NCBI RefSeq assembly: GCF_021043395.1
Contig: NZ_JAJNKE010000001.1
Location: 1 to 64,000, forward strand
Direction: 5' to 3'
DNA from: Clostridium guangxiense
GTDB lineage: Bacteria; Bacillota; Clostridia; Clostridiales; Clostridiaceae
DNA: 64,000 nucleotides
Part shown: piece by piece, positions 7,648 through 15,870 of the stretch
Position numbering within the stretch: the stretch's first letter is position 1
How the letters are laid out: every line of letters starts with the position of its first letter
The notes under the pieces: model-generated
What the model was told of the DNA's origin: nothing
Database searches by the model: none
What the model saw: the letters and a program-made list of their open reading frames with translations, nothing else
Position numbers and translations under genes: made by a program

Positions 7648-7809
7648 ATGCATAAAATAGGAGGTAAACCAGATAAATGTACTTACCAATGTACTATTTG
7701 TGGTGAAATTGCAGTTCTTGATGATGATAGTGATCTTTACCACTATACTCAAAGTATCATAAAACTACTTATAATAAGTTATAAACAAAAAAGCATCCGC
7801 TTAAATTAA
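7648..7809 (+). pseudogene. decayed zinc-ribbon gene
   Basis: Plus-strand frame starting at ATG 7648 behind GAGGAGGAGAT. The start MHKIGGKPDKCTYQCTICG and the following LDDDSD match, from memory, a small clostridial zinc-ribbon family that normally continues LPPCPKC. Here the frame shifts right after DDDSD: the next frame reads LPLYSKYHKT, so both distal cysteines are also replaced by tyrosine. One half of the zinc site is therefore gone. It is a frameshifted remnant with an intact ribosome site, and its tail runs antisense into the truncated gene at 7769-8002. Confidence 0.6.
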
Positions 7810-8002
7810 TAAGTGGCTGCTTAAATACTAACTCATTTTTTTCTTTTAAATTCTGAATTTCTTCTTCTGATAATTCTGTCGTTTTTGCTACTAATTCAAT
7901 ACGCATCTCCATTTTCAATAGGTTTTCCGCAACTTTAATTACACCTGATTTAATCATTGTATTTTTGTCATGAAGCTCAGCTTCTCTAGCTTCATAAGCC
8001 AT
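7769..8002 (-). pseudogene. C-terminal remnant of an Rpn/PD-(D/E)XK-type transposase-like nuclease
   Basis: A 77-codon fragment beginning AYEAREAELHDKN and continuing VAENLLKMEMRIELVAKTT and LSEEEIQNLKEK. This is the characteristic C-terminal tail of the Rpn family (recombination-promoting nuclease, PD-(D/E)XK transposase-like), normally about 280-310 residues; the catalytic N-terminal two thirds are missing. No ribosome site precedes the ATG. It marks a past insertion and decay here. The last residues (LINLSGCFFVYNLL) are probably read-through into unrelated sequence. Confidence 0.6.
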
Positions 8003-8258
8003 TCTTACTTTTTATCCTTACTTATTATTTCTAGATAGTTATAAGTATCTTTAATATCTGTGCTTTTCTTTGCAAGTATCAATTATCAATTTATTATATG
8101 GTATTCTTACTAAATCACCTTTACGATTGTTCTACTACACATACTGTTTAATGACTTCTACATGTGCTTGGTGAAGCCTTATCATTACAGCCACAGCAAT
8201 GTATTCCATCGCATCCTGCACTGTCTACAATATCTGTAGTATTTTTGTGAATTAATTT
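8003..8258 (-). other. gene-poor decayed stretch
   Basis: No complete gene is visible. A short open piece on the minus strand (reading DAMEYIAVAVMIRLHQAHVE, about 8120-8220) looks like protein sequence but has no ribosome site and a stop just upstream, so it is probably another gene remnant. Together with the two truncated genes to its left, this makes 7.6-8.3 kb a degraded zone. Confidence 0.35.
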
Positions 8259-8564
8259 TTATAACTTTTTACCTGTTAGTTCCTTAATGAGTTTATCAAA
8301 TATTTCTTGCCTATTCATATTCTTTAAGTTTCTAATGGTTACGTGTTTACTAAAAGTATCTTGTATGAATTTCTTAACTGAATAATCAATGTCCCTTGTA
8401 ACCTGTAGCAAGTCTTTCATTGAGTTTATTGAATAAGTAGCAATAAATTTTGGGTCAAGCGATTTAGAGGCAACATCAATGGCATTATTAATATTTAAAG
8501 ATTTAGAATTTGGGTTTTCTGCTATCCACTGTGATAATATATCTTCATCAAAACCAATTTTCAA
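8259..8564 (-). CDS. hypothetical protein, 101 aa, possibly truncated
   Basis: Unrecognised helical protein (DEDILSQWIAENPNSKSL, then FIQDTFSKHVTIRNL). It would start with TTG at 8564 without a clear ribosome site. Given the neighbouring remnants it may be a fragment of a longer gene. A hairpin with arms ATAGGAC and GTCCTAT lies upstream at 8670-8697. Confidence 0.4.
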   Translation of the reverse strand: MKIGFDEDILSQWIAENPNSKSLNINNAIDVASKSLDPKFIATYSINSMKDLLQVTRDIDYSVKKFIQDTFSKHVTIRNLKNMNRQEIFDKLIKELTGKKL

Positions 8565-8669
8565 AGCTAAACATAATCCAGTAGGAAGCTATAATTTAGC
8601 ATGAAGACTTTCTTAATAAAAAGAATATTATTTCATAAAGATATATTACACTAGATAAAATAGAATATA

Positions 8670-8700
8670 ATAGGACAGGTTTAAATGCCCGTCCTATTTC
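8670..8700 (-). terminator. terminator of the exported-protein gene
   Basis: Arms ATAGGAC (8670-8676) and GTCCTAT (8691-8697) form a hairpin just downstream of the stop at 8707. The T run on the minus strand is weak. Confidence 0.5.
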
Positions 8701-8706
8701 TTTACA

Positions 8707-9333
8707 TTAAAGATAAAATTCTGTGTAAACACTTTCAGGATCATTACTTACAGCCACTAATCCAATAGGAGTGATTAGATAGTCTGTTATAATTCCATCT
8801 ACATTAGTAGCTAATGTCCTTGAACTATCAATAATACTATAATTACTACTTTGTTGAGACCAAGAGAAAGTAACTGTATTACCAGATAAATAGCTTGTTA
8901 TGTTACTACAAGATGAAAATCTATTACTAACATAACTATACTGAACTCTAACATGAAAACTAGTACCTACCATTGGACCTCCATTAACCTTATCTTGAGT
9001 ACCTGTACTCATGGTGTAAACTGTACCATCAGGTTTTATTTGATTTGAAGAATTGATTTTTGCATTGGCGTTAAATTTTTTGAGTGTACTTTTAAATGAA
9101 TTATTAACCTCATCTACAACTTTTTCGGCTTCTGCAAGACTTTTCACTGTTGTTGGTTTTACATTTGCAGGTAATTTACTATAAGGAATAACTTGTCCAG
9201 TATATTTACCCACTTTTACAGTACTTCCTATTTTAGATGTTGTGGCAGCGCTAACAGTATTTTTAGCGGGCACAACGGCAACGGTAGTCGATAGAATTAA
9301 CACTGATAAAATAATACTAAATACTTTTTTCAA
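8707..9333 (-). CDS. exported protein of unknown function, 208 aa
   Basis: A Sec-type signal peptide (KKVFSIILSVLILSTTVAVV, then a small-residue cleavage region ending VSAA) leads a mature protein of about 175 residues rich in Ser, Thr and Asn. A TTG at 9333 is the likely start: the AAAAGGAGATGG ribosome site lies 9 bases upstream and overlaps the ATG at 9342. No domain is recognised. It could be a surface or secreted effector of the element; it stands alone as a transcription unit. Confidence 0.65.
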   Translation of the reverse strand: MKKVFSIILSVLILSTTVAVVPAKNTVSAATTSKIGSTVKVGKYTGQVIPYSKLPANVKPTTVKSLAEAEKVVDEVNNSFKSTLKKFNANAKINSSNQIKPDGTVYTMSTGTQDKVNGGPMVGTSFHVRVQYSYVSNRFSSCSNITSYLSGNTVTFSWSQQSSNYSIIDSSRTLATNVDGIITDYLITPIGLVAVSNDPESVYTEFYL

Positions 9334-9478
9334 ATTAACCATCTCCTTTTACATAATATTACATTATTCTTTTTGAAAAGTAAACATTTTTTTTTAAATT
9401 TATAAAATTTTTCAAGTAAATATTGAATAGTATATATATATATATTATTATAAATATAGTAAAAAGGAGGAGATTAAT

Positions 9479-9643
9479 TTGGAGATAAATAGTATATCTA
9501 TCTTAATATCAATTACTAATATAATCCTATTTTTCGTATATGTAGTATTATTTGTGAGACTATTTAAATTTTTAAGAAACTATAAAAAAGATTTTGAAAC
9601 CATTAATTTAAAATTAGAAGAGATCTTAAAAAAATTAAAATAA
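9479..9643 (+). CDS. small plus-strand membrane protein, 54 aa
   Basis: One of very few plus-strand genes in the element. A strong AAGGAGGAG ribosome site lies 7 bases before TTG 9479. The product has a single hydrophobic helix (ISITNIILFFVYVVLFVRLF) and a charged, coiled-coil-like C-terminal tail (NLKLEEILKKLK). It is divergent from the exported-protein gene at 9333, with a TA-rich promoter region between. Topology resembles small regulatory or toxin-type membrane peptides, but that is only a resemblance. Confidence 0.6.
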   Translation: MEINSISILISITNIILFFVYVVLFVRLFKFLRNYKKDFETINLKLEEILKKLK

Positions 9644-9859
9644 TTTACTATACTTAATATGATGTATTATTAGCTTTTCTGCAAACTGGTTTTTATTAAT
9701 ACTATAGATTATTAATTACTATGAAAGTTAAAATCGGTGTAGAAAAATTCAACACAAAATTTACCTATTAAAATAAAGTGGCTTCCCGTGGTATAGTCCT
9801 CTACTGGAGGTCATCTTTCTGTTTGTTATTGCTTTTATTGATCAAAAAGTAAAATTTAT

Positions 9860-9937
9860 TTAATCCAAAATACCACTTACAATTGTTGTTATCCCAATTA
9901 AAAATGCAATTACAAAAATAAAGCACCAGAAAATCAT
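9860..9937 (-). CDS. 25-aa membrane peptide
   Basis: A 25-codon frame from ATG 9937 with an AGGAGTGAATT ribosome site. Nearly the whole peptide is one hydrophobic helix (MIFWCFIFVIAFLIGITTIV). It may be a type I toxin-like or membrane-modulating peptide, but no antisense RNA could be shown. The 200 bases between it and 9643 hold only short hairpins (for example CCTC-TACTG-GAGG around 9810). Confidence 0.4.
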   Translation of the reverse strand: MIFWCFIFVIAFLIGITTIVSGILD

Positions 9938-9956
9938 AATTAATTCACTCCTAGTT

Positions 9957-10544
9957 TTAGAAATCAAAGCTTAATTTAGTATTATTATCTGAATTATCAC
10001 TGCTACTAATAGCACTATCTTTAATTGAGCTTTCCGAATTTACATCTTCACTTTCAATGATCTTATCGTCCTGAATATTAAGGAACTTCTTAATAAGTTC
10101 AGCATTGTTTTCCATGTTCATAAGAACACTATAAAGGCGTTGCTTACTTATATCATCAAAATTTTCTCCAAGAGCTTCAAATATTCCGCTTAACTTAGTC
10201 ACCTGCCCTCCTACAGTTTCATCTATAGTATCGCATATAGCCAAAATACCAGGAGCATAATCTAACTGTGCAAGCTTGTCTATAATTCCTTTGTTGATTT
10301 CATCATCAACTTTTGATTTTATAAGCTTTAGTTGCTTTTTTAACTCTTTTTTTTCACTGGTCAGAACCTCTTTATCTGAATTTACAACTTCAAGCTTATT
10401 TTTAAGCTCTTGTATCTCCTTATCTTTCTCTTCCTCTATTTTTGCTCTTTCTTCAGCTCTAGCACTTTCAACTGCCTCCTGCCTTTCATTTTGTGCTGCT
10501 ATAAGTCTTTGCGCCATCTCCTCTGCTGTTAATTTTCCATCCAT
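9957..10544 (-). CDS. coiled-coil protein, 195 aa
   Basis: A long charged coiled coil (about residues 15-100, with NERQEAVESARAEERAK and a run of heptads), then a helical domain (about 100-150) and a Ser/Asp-rich disordered tail. The ATG at 10544 is 15 bases after GGAATGGTGG. No enzyme motif. Proteins of this shape on conjugative elements often act as scaffolds or in DNA processing; the role here is unknown. Confidence 0.7.
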   Translation of the reverse strand: MDGKLTAEEMAQRLIAAQNERQEAVESARAEERAKIEEEKDKEIQELKNKLEVVNSDKEVLTSEKKELKKQLKLIKSKVDDEINKGIIDKLAQLDYAPGILAICDTIDETVGGQVTKLSGIFEALGENFDDISKQRLYSVLMNMENNAELIKKFLNIQDDKIIESEDVNSESSIKDSAISSSDNSDNNTKLSFDF

Positions 10545-10573
10545 AATGCACCACCATTCCTTATAAAAGATTT

Positions 10574-10735
10574 TTAATTAAAAATTATAGTATCACCTGT
10601 AACTTTCCCATTTAGCAACCTTGCCATAGATCTGTATTCTTGGTCAATATCTTTAATAACCATTCTTACACCACTGGAAATTAGTTTCAGAACTATACTT
10701 TTCATCTCAAAATTATTCATTTCTTTGTTATTCAT
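10574..10735 (-). CDS. small hypothetical protein, 53 aa
   Basis: A 53-codon frame from ATG 10735 to 10574, starting 12 bases after the stop of the upstream gene. A modest GAGGT ribosome site is present. The product has no signal or membrane segment. It probably sits in an operon with its neighbours at 10748-11092 and 9957-10544. Confidence 0.5.
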   Translation of the reverse strand: MNNKEMNNFEMKSIVLKLISSGVRMVIKDIDQEYRSMARLLNGKVTGDTIIFN

Positions 10736-10747
10736 CTCCCACTTACC

Positions 10748-11092
10748 TCACATAAATTTTATAATATCCTGGTACCTATCAAATTGAGAACTACAAAGTA
10801 TTGTTTTATATTCTTTAGGCATATATACCAAATCTACATTTTGATTCTTTGCTGTTTTAAGCAAAATTAAAAGTATATTTACTGTGATCTTGTCTATTTT
10901 CCTATCTTCAGTTAACTTTATTATTGTTAACTCATTCTTAAAGCTATATATACGCTTAAAGTTCGTATAAATTTTCGCTTTATCCTCAATTTCTTTCAAA
11001 TCATTGTTTTCTGTAACCACTACAAGTTTCTTTCCTGATCTTAAACTGTTTATTATACTTTTTTCACTGGAACAATTAATTACCTCTTCCAT
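10748..11092 (-). CDS. hypothetical protein, 114 aa
   Basis: Unrecognised alpha/beta-looking protein (GKKLVVVTENNDLKEIED, VDLVYMPKEYKTILC). ATG 11092 lies close behind AAAGGC. It is followed closely by the 53-aa gene, so operon membership is likely. Confidence 0.6.
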   Translation of the reverse strand: MEEVINCSSEKSIINSLRSGKKLVVVTENNDLKEIEDKAKIYTNFKRIYSFKNELTIIKLTEDRKIDKITVNILLILLKTAKNQNVDLVYMPKEYKTILCSSQFDRYQDIIKFM

Positions 11093-11136
11093 TGCCTTTA
11101 TTCATCTCCATTTCTATTTATTGATCTTTACATTTT

Positions 11137-11268
11137 TCATATATTTCTTCTTTCAATTTCTCTTTTCCACTTATCAGCTCTACTTGCTGCTTTAAGACAA
11201 GTAGTAGTAGCTAATAAAATAGTTCCTATTAAAACTGCTATAATTGCAATTAAAGTTTTAATTAACAT
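11137..11268 (-). CDS. small membrane protein, 43 aa
   Basis: A 43-codon frame from ATG 11268 with a GGAG ribosome site. The N-terminal two thirds form one hydrophobic helix (IKTLIAIIAVLIGTILLATT); the tail is basic (KWKREIERRN). A single-pass peptide of unknown role. Confidence 0.5.
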   Translation of the reverse strand: MLIKTLIAIIAVLIGTILLATTTCLKAASRADKWKREIERRNI

Positions 11269-11280
11269 ACATTTCTCCAA

Positions 11281-11439
11281 TCAAATTAATATATTATAAT
11301 TTTTACATATAAATTTTGTAGGAATAATAAGCTTTTGACCATTATCTTCTAGTATTGCCTTACCTCCAAATATTTTTTGAATTGTAAACATGCATATATT
11401 CCCCATAAAATTACATATTATCTTATCACCTGCTTTCAT
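11281..11439 (-). CDS. small hypothetical protein, 52 aa
   Basis: A 52-codon frame from ATG 11439, preceded by a GGGGGGAAAGT ribosome site. The sequence MKAGDKIICNFMGNICMFTI reads as a small beta-barrel. It lies immediately downstream of the NlpC/P60 gene stop and may be co-transcribed with it. Confidence 0.55.
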   Translation of the reverse strand: MKAGDKIICNFMGNICMFTIQKIFGGKAILEDNGQKLIIPTKFICKNYNILI

Positions 11440-11462
11440 ACTTTCCCCCCATTTCATCTTTT

Positions 11463-12509
11463 TTACTTATTAATCCTTTTAGCAATAGAATATCCGCATC
11501 CTTGAACGGAAGATATCTTTATAACATCCCCTGTGTGAGGTGCTTGAATATATTGATTTCCTCCAATGTACATTCCGACATGATGCGGAGCCTTAGTGTC
11601 TCCAAAGAAAATCAAATCCCCTGGCTTAAGATTTCCAGTAACAGTTGTACCAACATTAACCTGTTCATACGTAATTCTAGGAAGATTAATACCAAAATGA
11701 GCATACACATATTGAACAAAACCAGAACAATCAAATCCACTCTGAGAGGTGCCTCCCCACAAGTAAGGAACTCCAAGAAAATTTTTGGCATAATTAACTA
11801 CATTATCATCACCATAGATTAAGTGTCCTGCTAAAAGACATTGATTGTAAACATTCACCGAATTTGATGCATTGTCTTGAGGTATCTTTAAAGAATTCAA
11901 TTTTATCAGTGCCTCAGCTTGCTTAGATTTATCTGATTGTAGCTTATTTAACCTATCTCTATTCTCATTAAGCAGTTTTTGTATTTTATCCCTATCTGAA
12001 AGTAATTTATTTTGCTTATTTTCTATATATTTCTTATCCTCATGAACCTTTTTCATGACTTCTTTATTAGCTGTAAGCACTTTATTTACAGCAGTTGTTT
12101 TACCAATGAAGTCAGCAAAATTCTTACTTTCAAGAACTGCATTTAGTAAAGTTACTGTACTGTCACCATTCTCATAAATAGCCTTTGCAGTATCCCTATT
12201 TTTTAGCTCATCATCTTTAAATATTTCTTCTCTATCCCATATTTCTTTACTTGTTATCTTTACGGAAGCATTTATTTTACTTATATTATCAGTGTTTTTA
12301 TTTATATCAATCATAGTGTTTTGAATCTCATTATCTGTTTTCTCCATTTGAGTTTCTAAATCACTAATTTGTTTAGTTACATCACTGGATTGATTACTAG
12401 TATTAGTAACGCTATCTACAGGAGCAGCCTTAACAAGGACATTACTTCCCACCAAATTAAAAATCAAAGCATTGGTAATTATCAAGCTTACTATTTTCTT
12501 TTTTCCCAT
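11463..12509 (-). CDS. secreted NlpC/P60 peptidoglycan endopeptidase with coiled-coil N-terminal region
   Basis: A 348-residue secreted cell-wall hydrolase. A signal peptide (KKIVSLIITNALIFNL, cleaved near KAAP) is followed by long coiled-coil segments (about residues 35-210) of the PcsB/CwlO type. A C-terminal NlpC/P60 domain (from about 238) carries catalytic Cys261 in FDCSGF, His310 in HHVGMYIGG and a third polar residue at His325 in APHTG. Such enzymes cut the D-glutamyl-diaminopimelate bond in stem peptides. On a conjugative element it may open the wall locally, but it is not in the secretion operon (34-44 kb). Start ATG 12509 is preferred because of the AAAGGATGAG site. Confidence 0.88.
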   Translation of the reverse strand: MGKKKIVSLIITNALIFNLVGSNVLVKAAPVDSVTNTSNQSSDVTKQISDLETQMEKTDNEIQNTMIDINKNTDNISKINASVKITSKEIWDREEIFKDDELKNRDTAKAIYENGDSTVTLLNAVLESKNFADFIGKTTAVNKVLTANKEVMKKVHEDKKYIENKQNKLLSDRDKIQKLLNENRDRLNKLQSDKSKQAEALIKLNSLKIPQDNASNSVNVYNQCLLAGHLIYGDDNVVNYAKNFLGVPYLWGGTSQSGFDCSGFVQYVYAHFGINLPRITYEQVNVGTTVTGNLKPGDLIFFGDTKAPHHVGMYIGGNQYIQAPHTGDVIKISSVQGCGYSIAKRINK

Positions 12510-12591
12510 CAACTCATCCTTTCACTTAATTTTTTGTATAAAAAAACAGCCTATAAAGACTATTTAAGTTTTTTATTAGATTAATGCTTAG

Positions 12592-13146
12592 CTATTCTGA
12601 TACTTCAATTACTTCAAATCCTAAGTTTCCAAATTGATTACATAACTTTTCTTTAAGCTCTGCCCATTCCTCATTAGGCAATGTTAATCTTTTACAACTC
12701 CATTTTATTTTATTCAAATAATTGTCAATTTCATCTTCTTGCAATTTTTTAAACTTATTACGTGGTAGTAAATTTTCTATTCTATCTAAAGAACAAGATA
12801 TATTAAAAAGGTATTGTTTAATATCTTTTAATTCTTTACGATTTATTTTTATCTTTTTTTCTTGTATTTTTATTCCACCAAAGAGCAAACCGCTGTATGT
12901 TAGTTCCGACCAATCACTCGAATAGTAACCATCTTTTAATTCCAAGCCCAAATGAGTTAATTTTTCTTTAATTACTTGATTTAAAATGTCTTTAATATTT
13001 ACTTCATTTATTTCATTATAGAATTTTTCAAAATAGCAATATTTTTTATTGTCACAATCCATGTCTTTTATAAAAGCATCATAATTCTTAGTTTCAATAT
13101 ACGAATTCATCTTGTTTATATATCCTAAAATATCATTCATAATCAT
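12592..13146 (-). CDS. hypothetical protein, 184 aa
   Basis: Unrecognised soluble protein rich in Lys, Glu, Asn and Tyr, mostly helical by eye. A GGGGGC stretch lies about 12 bases before ATG 13146. No motif or membrane segment; it stands between the cell-wall hydrolase and a small membrane protein gene. Confidence 0.6.
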   Translation of the reverse strand: MIMNDILGYINKMNSYIETKNYDAFIKDMDCDNKKYCYFEKFYNEINEVNIKDILNQVIKEKLTHLGLELKDGYYSSDWSELTYSGLLFGGIKIQEKKIKINRKELKDIKQYLFNISCSLDRIENLLPRNKFKKLQEDEIDNYLNKIKWSCKRLTLPNEEWAELKEKLCNQFGNLGFEVIEVSE

Positions 13147-13188
13147 AATATATAAATTGCCCCCTCAAAATTTAATATCACCTGAACA

Positions 13189-13473
13189 TTACAACTCTTC
13201 ACTTTCATTCTCACCTACTATTAACTCATTTCTACGCTTATTATCTCTCCAAAGCATAATCATAAATATTCTTTTAACAAGATCTGCAAGAAATGTACTA
13301 AAGATAGTTACTGCAAAACTTATCGCCGCAGGTACAAGTACATTAGCCACAGCAAATACAGTAGTAATTATAGCCCCAACAATTGATACTACAACAGAGG
13401 CTTTTTTAGCTTTAATAATTTTTTTCTTTAGTTTTTTAATTTTTTTATCCAAGTCTTTTATTTCTTCATCCAA
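13189..13473 (-). CDS. small membrane protein with coiled-coil N terminus, 94 aa
   Basis: The start is a TTG at 13473 behind GGGGTGGTA. The N-terminal 25 residues are a lysine-rich amphipathic helix (DLDKKIKKLKKKIIKAKKA). Two hydrophobic helices follow (about residues 27-45 and 48-68), then an acidic tail. It is probably a two-pass inner membrane protein of unknown role. Confidence 0.6.
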   Translation of the reverse strand: MDEEIKDLDKKIKKLKKKIIKAKKASVVVSIVGAIITTVFAVANVLVPAAISFAVTIFSTFLADLVKRIFMIMLWRDNKRRNELIVGENESEEL

Positions 13474-13485
13474 AATACCACCCCT

Positions 13486-13854
13486 TTATTGAAATGAATT
13501 CCATTTGCAGTGAGGATTGAAAGAAAGCCTAAATAACGTATTTTCTTCACGTTCGAATATTATTCCATTAGTTTTCTTTTTCAGAATTATAGCATAGCTT
13601 AGTCCTTCATCCTTATAATCAACTATGTCGAATTTATTATCTAGTACATCAAAAATGTCACTGCATATACGATTGCCATTGCTATATATTATCTTATAGC
13701 TTGTACCTACAGTAGCTCTAAAATCCTCTATTACCCAAAACACAGGTACTTTAATAAACTGTATTCTTTTTTTCTTTTCACTGGCCTTTATATACCTTTG
13801 ATACAATATTTGCTCTTCTTCTGTGAACTCTAGTAATTTTTTTACTGGAATCAC
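13486..13854 (-). CDS. hypothetical protein, 122 aa
   Basis: Unrecognised. The start is a GTG at 13854 with an AAGGTGATAAAAA site, inside the 3' end of the upstream membrane gene (4-base overlap), so it belongs to the three-gene operon 15484-13486 with the replication-relaxation protein. The sequence is mixed alpha/beta with no known motif. Confidence 0.65.
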   Translation of the reverse strand: MIPVKKLLEFTEEEQILYQRYIKASEKKKRIQFIKVPVFWVIEDFRATVGTSYKIIYSNGNRICSDIFDVLDNKFDIVDYKDEGLSYAIILKKKTNGIIFEREENTLFRLSFNPHCKWNSFQ

Positions 13855-14516
13855 TTTTTATCACCTTCTTTCTTGATAAAACACTTTTTAATTGTATTTA
13901 ATTTACAGTACACTAAGAGATTATCTCCTAACTCCATCTTATAATCAGCTTCGGGAAACTCTATTATTTTATTCCCCTTATCAATATTAAGAACTTGTAT
14001 TCCCATTTCTTTAAGGGGACTCTCCTTAATGGTTTCTCCAACAAACTTAAACATTCTATCGATATACAAGTTATACAAGCCATATCCATTATTTTTCGAT
14101 AAGAGATAATATACATTAGTTTTATTTACTGAAAACCATCTATGCTTAATAAATTCTTTTCTTAGCTTCCCTTCAAGTATCATTCTATTTTTTATGAACA
14201 TAAATAATACAAGCAGCACAATTAAGCTCTTAACAATTAAACTTTTAGTTATTTCAGATTTAGTTAGATTAACTATTATTGAGAAGAGTGTTACATTACT
14301 CACATATGTGAATATCATGGCAAACAAAGCTAATTTTCTTCTCACTGGATGCTGGACAATAATTTCGCTTTCTTTTGTTGAATAACCTGTTGTTATCATT
14401 GTGATAACTTGATATTTTGCTTTTTCATGAGGAACACCAGTCATTTCAAAGGCTATGCTTAATATCTCTACAATCAAAAGAACAACAATTACATATACAA
14501 TTAAAGCTAGCAGCAT
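13851..14516 (-). CDS. membrane protein with C-terminal RCK_C (TrkA-C-like) domain
   Basis: A 221-residue protein. One hydrophobic helix at the N terminus is followed by a conserved-looking TGVPHEKAKYQVITMITTGY segment, two more helices (about residues 65-110), and a C-terminal soluble domain (about 150-215: MGIQVLNIDKGNKIIEFPEA, then LGDNLLVYC) matching the RCK_C/TrkA-C fold. RCK_C domains gate potassium channels and transporters and in Firmicutes often bind cyclic di-AMP. It has no channel pore, so the role is unclear. It overlaps the upstream replication-relaxation gene by one base and the downstream gene by four, so it is part of that operon. Confidence 0.7.
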   Translation of the reverse strand: MLLALIVYVIVVLLIVEILSIAFEMTGVPHEKAKYQVITMITTGYSTKESEIIVQHPVRRKLALFAMIFTYVSNVTLFSIIVNLTKSEITKSLIVKSLIVLLVLFMFIKNRMILEGKLRKEFIKHRWFSVNKTNVYYLLSKNNGYGLYNLYIDRMFKFVGETIKESPLKEMGIQVLNIDKGNKIIEFPEADYKMELGDNLLVYCKLNTIKKCFIKKEGDKK

Positions 14517-15484
14517 TAAACTAAATCCTCTAGCTTTACAGTTCTTATAGGTATTCTTGGTATTTCACGTTCTAATGATTCTTTTTGATTTTCTAAGCAC
14601 AGTAATTCTATTTTAGTTCTTGTAAATGTTGTATTATACTTATACATATCTTTGTACTGCCTTAACTTTATAACTTTTTCCATATCATTGTTTATCATCA
14701 CAATTATGTTAATTCCATCATTTGTTTTATAATCTACAAAAACCAGCTCAGACTTTACAATGTTGTTTTTACCATAAATCAGTTCAGCAGCCATTCTATT
14801 AACATCTTTCGTTCCATACAGAATTAAAAGTTCTATACCAAAATCAGTTAATGGTAATAGGAGCTGTTCTTTTACTCCCAAATCCTCCATCTGTTCTTTA
14901 TATACACTCATTGCATTTCCATCTTCAGCGAATATAATTACTCTATCAATTTTATTATTTTGAACATTTTGCTTTATCTCCTCACGTATCCTATATACCA
15001 ATCGTTGCTTTAATTTTTTTCCTTTTGAAGGATTTTTAAGCTTTCCAATATTATATATATAATATTCACTGGAAAAACCCTCACTGGTTTCGGTTGCTTG
15101 TAATTTGCGTGTTATACTCCCATAATACAATGCTTTCATTTCAGCTTTATTAGTCTTGATTTCCCAACTTGGATGTATTTCATATGCTTTTTCAAGTGGC
15201 AACATTATTTCACCTATTTTAGCAATTCTATTTCTTGTTTCTTTACTTCCGTTTACGTTTCTTACAGGTATTCCAATATTATTAATATACTTTTTCCCTT
15301 CACTGCCTAGATAACTATAACTGTTATTTTTTAGAATATATCCTTCATCTGCCAAGTCTTTTCTTCTATATCTTGCATATCTTTCATGATTTTCATATAT
15401 TCTATTTACTGTTTCTTTATTTAGCACTCCGAATCTAGCTAACAACTTCAAATATTTTATGTCTCTTTCTTGTAATCTAAGCAT
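14516..15484 (-). CDS. replication-relaxation family protein
   Basis: A 322-residue protein with an N-terminal winged-helix domain (RDIKYLKLLARFGVLNKETV, then YARYRRKDLADEGYI), the layout of the replication-relaxation family found on Gram-positive plasmids and conjugative elements. The remainder is an alpha/beta domain with an acidic FVDYKTNDG-type strand. Family members are linked to plasmid replication or DNA relaxation for transfer; the biochemical role is poorly defined. The ATG at 15484 follows AAGGTGATAAAAA. The 385 bp upstream holds five TTGCCAT boxes, a candidate origin or operator. First gene of a three-gene operon. Confidence 0.7.
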   Translation of the reverse strand: MLRLQERDIKYLKLLARFGVLNKETVNRIYENHERYARYRRKDLADEGYILKNNSYSYLGSEGKKYINNIGIPVRNVNGSKETRNRIAKIGEIMLPLEKAYEIHPSWEIKTNKAEMKALYYGSITRKLQATETSEGFSSEYYIYNIGKLKNPSKGKKLKQRLVYRIREEIKQNVQNNKIDRVIIFAEDGNAMSVYKEQMEDLGVKEQLLLPLTDFGIELLILYGTKDVNRMAAELIYGKNNIVKSELVFVDYKTNDGINIIVMINNDMEKVIKLRQYKDMYKYNTTFTRTKIELLCLENQKESLEREIPRIPIRTVKLEDLV

Positions 15485-15870
15485 TTTTTATCACCTTCAA
15501 TCTTCTTATAGTTTTGTATATTTATTATTTTAATTTTATATTTATACTTAGCATTTTATATGATTTATAGTTTTTCCTTTAATTCTTCACTGGTCTTTTT
15601 TTGTTTCTATAAAAGGATTGTTTTTATATCATAATTTTTATTTACCTATACAGTAAACTGCTCCTTGGTGTCATTAAGACAGAGAGTGCCTATAAGCTGT
15701 CTAGATTTTTCAATTTTCATCCCCTCAAAACGCTTATTTTTTCTATGTTCTTTTGACTTTTGCCATTATGGCAATTACTAACCTATGGCAAAACTAACAC
15801 TTTGCCATAGGTTTTATATACTTCAAACCCGCATTTTACCGTTGTGCTTTTTTATATATTTTGCCATATG
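15485..15870. other. 385-bp intergenic region with TTGCCAT repeats: candidate replication origin or operator
   Basis: No gene. Five copies of TTGCCAT or its complement occur between 15760 and 15867: a palindrome TTGCCAT-T-ATGGCAA (15760-15774), an inverted repeat CCTATGGCAAA/TTTGCCATAGG (15782-15792 and 15801-15811), and a single TTGCCAT at 15861-15867. This lies between the RusA-like gene and the replication-relaxation gene, on the upstream side of the latter. Such clustered short repeats are typical of plasmid iterons or a repressor operator. Confidence 0.5.

Noticed and set aside
9781-9937. Type I toxin-antitoxin locus around the 25-aa membrane peptide
   Set aside because: The peptide resembles no known toxin family and no antisense promoter with terminator could be identified; kept only as a small gene.
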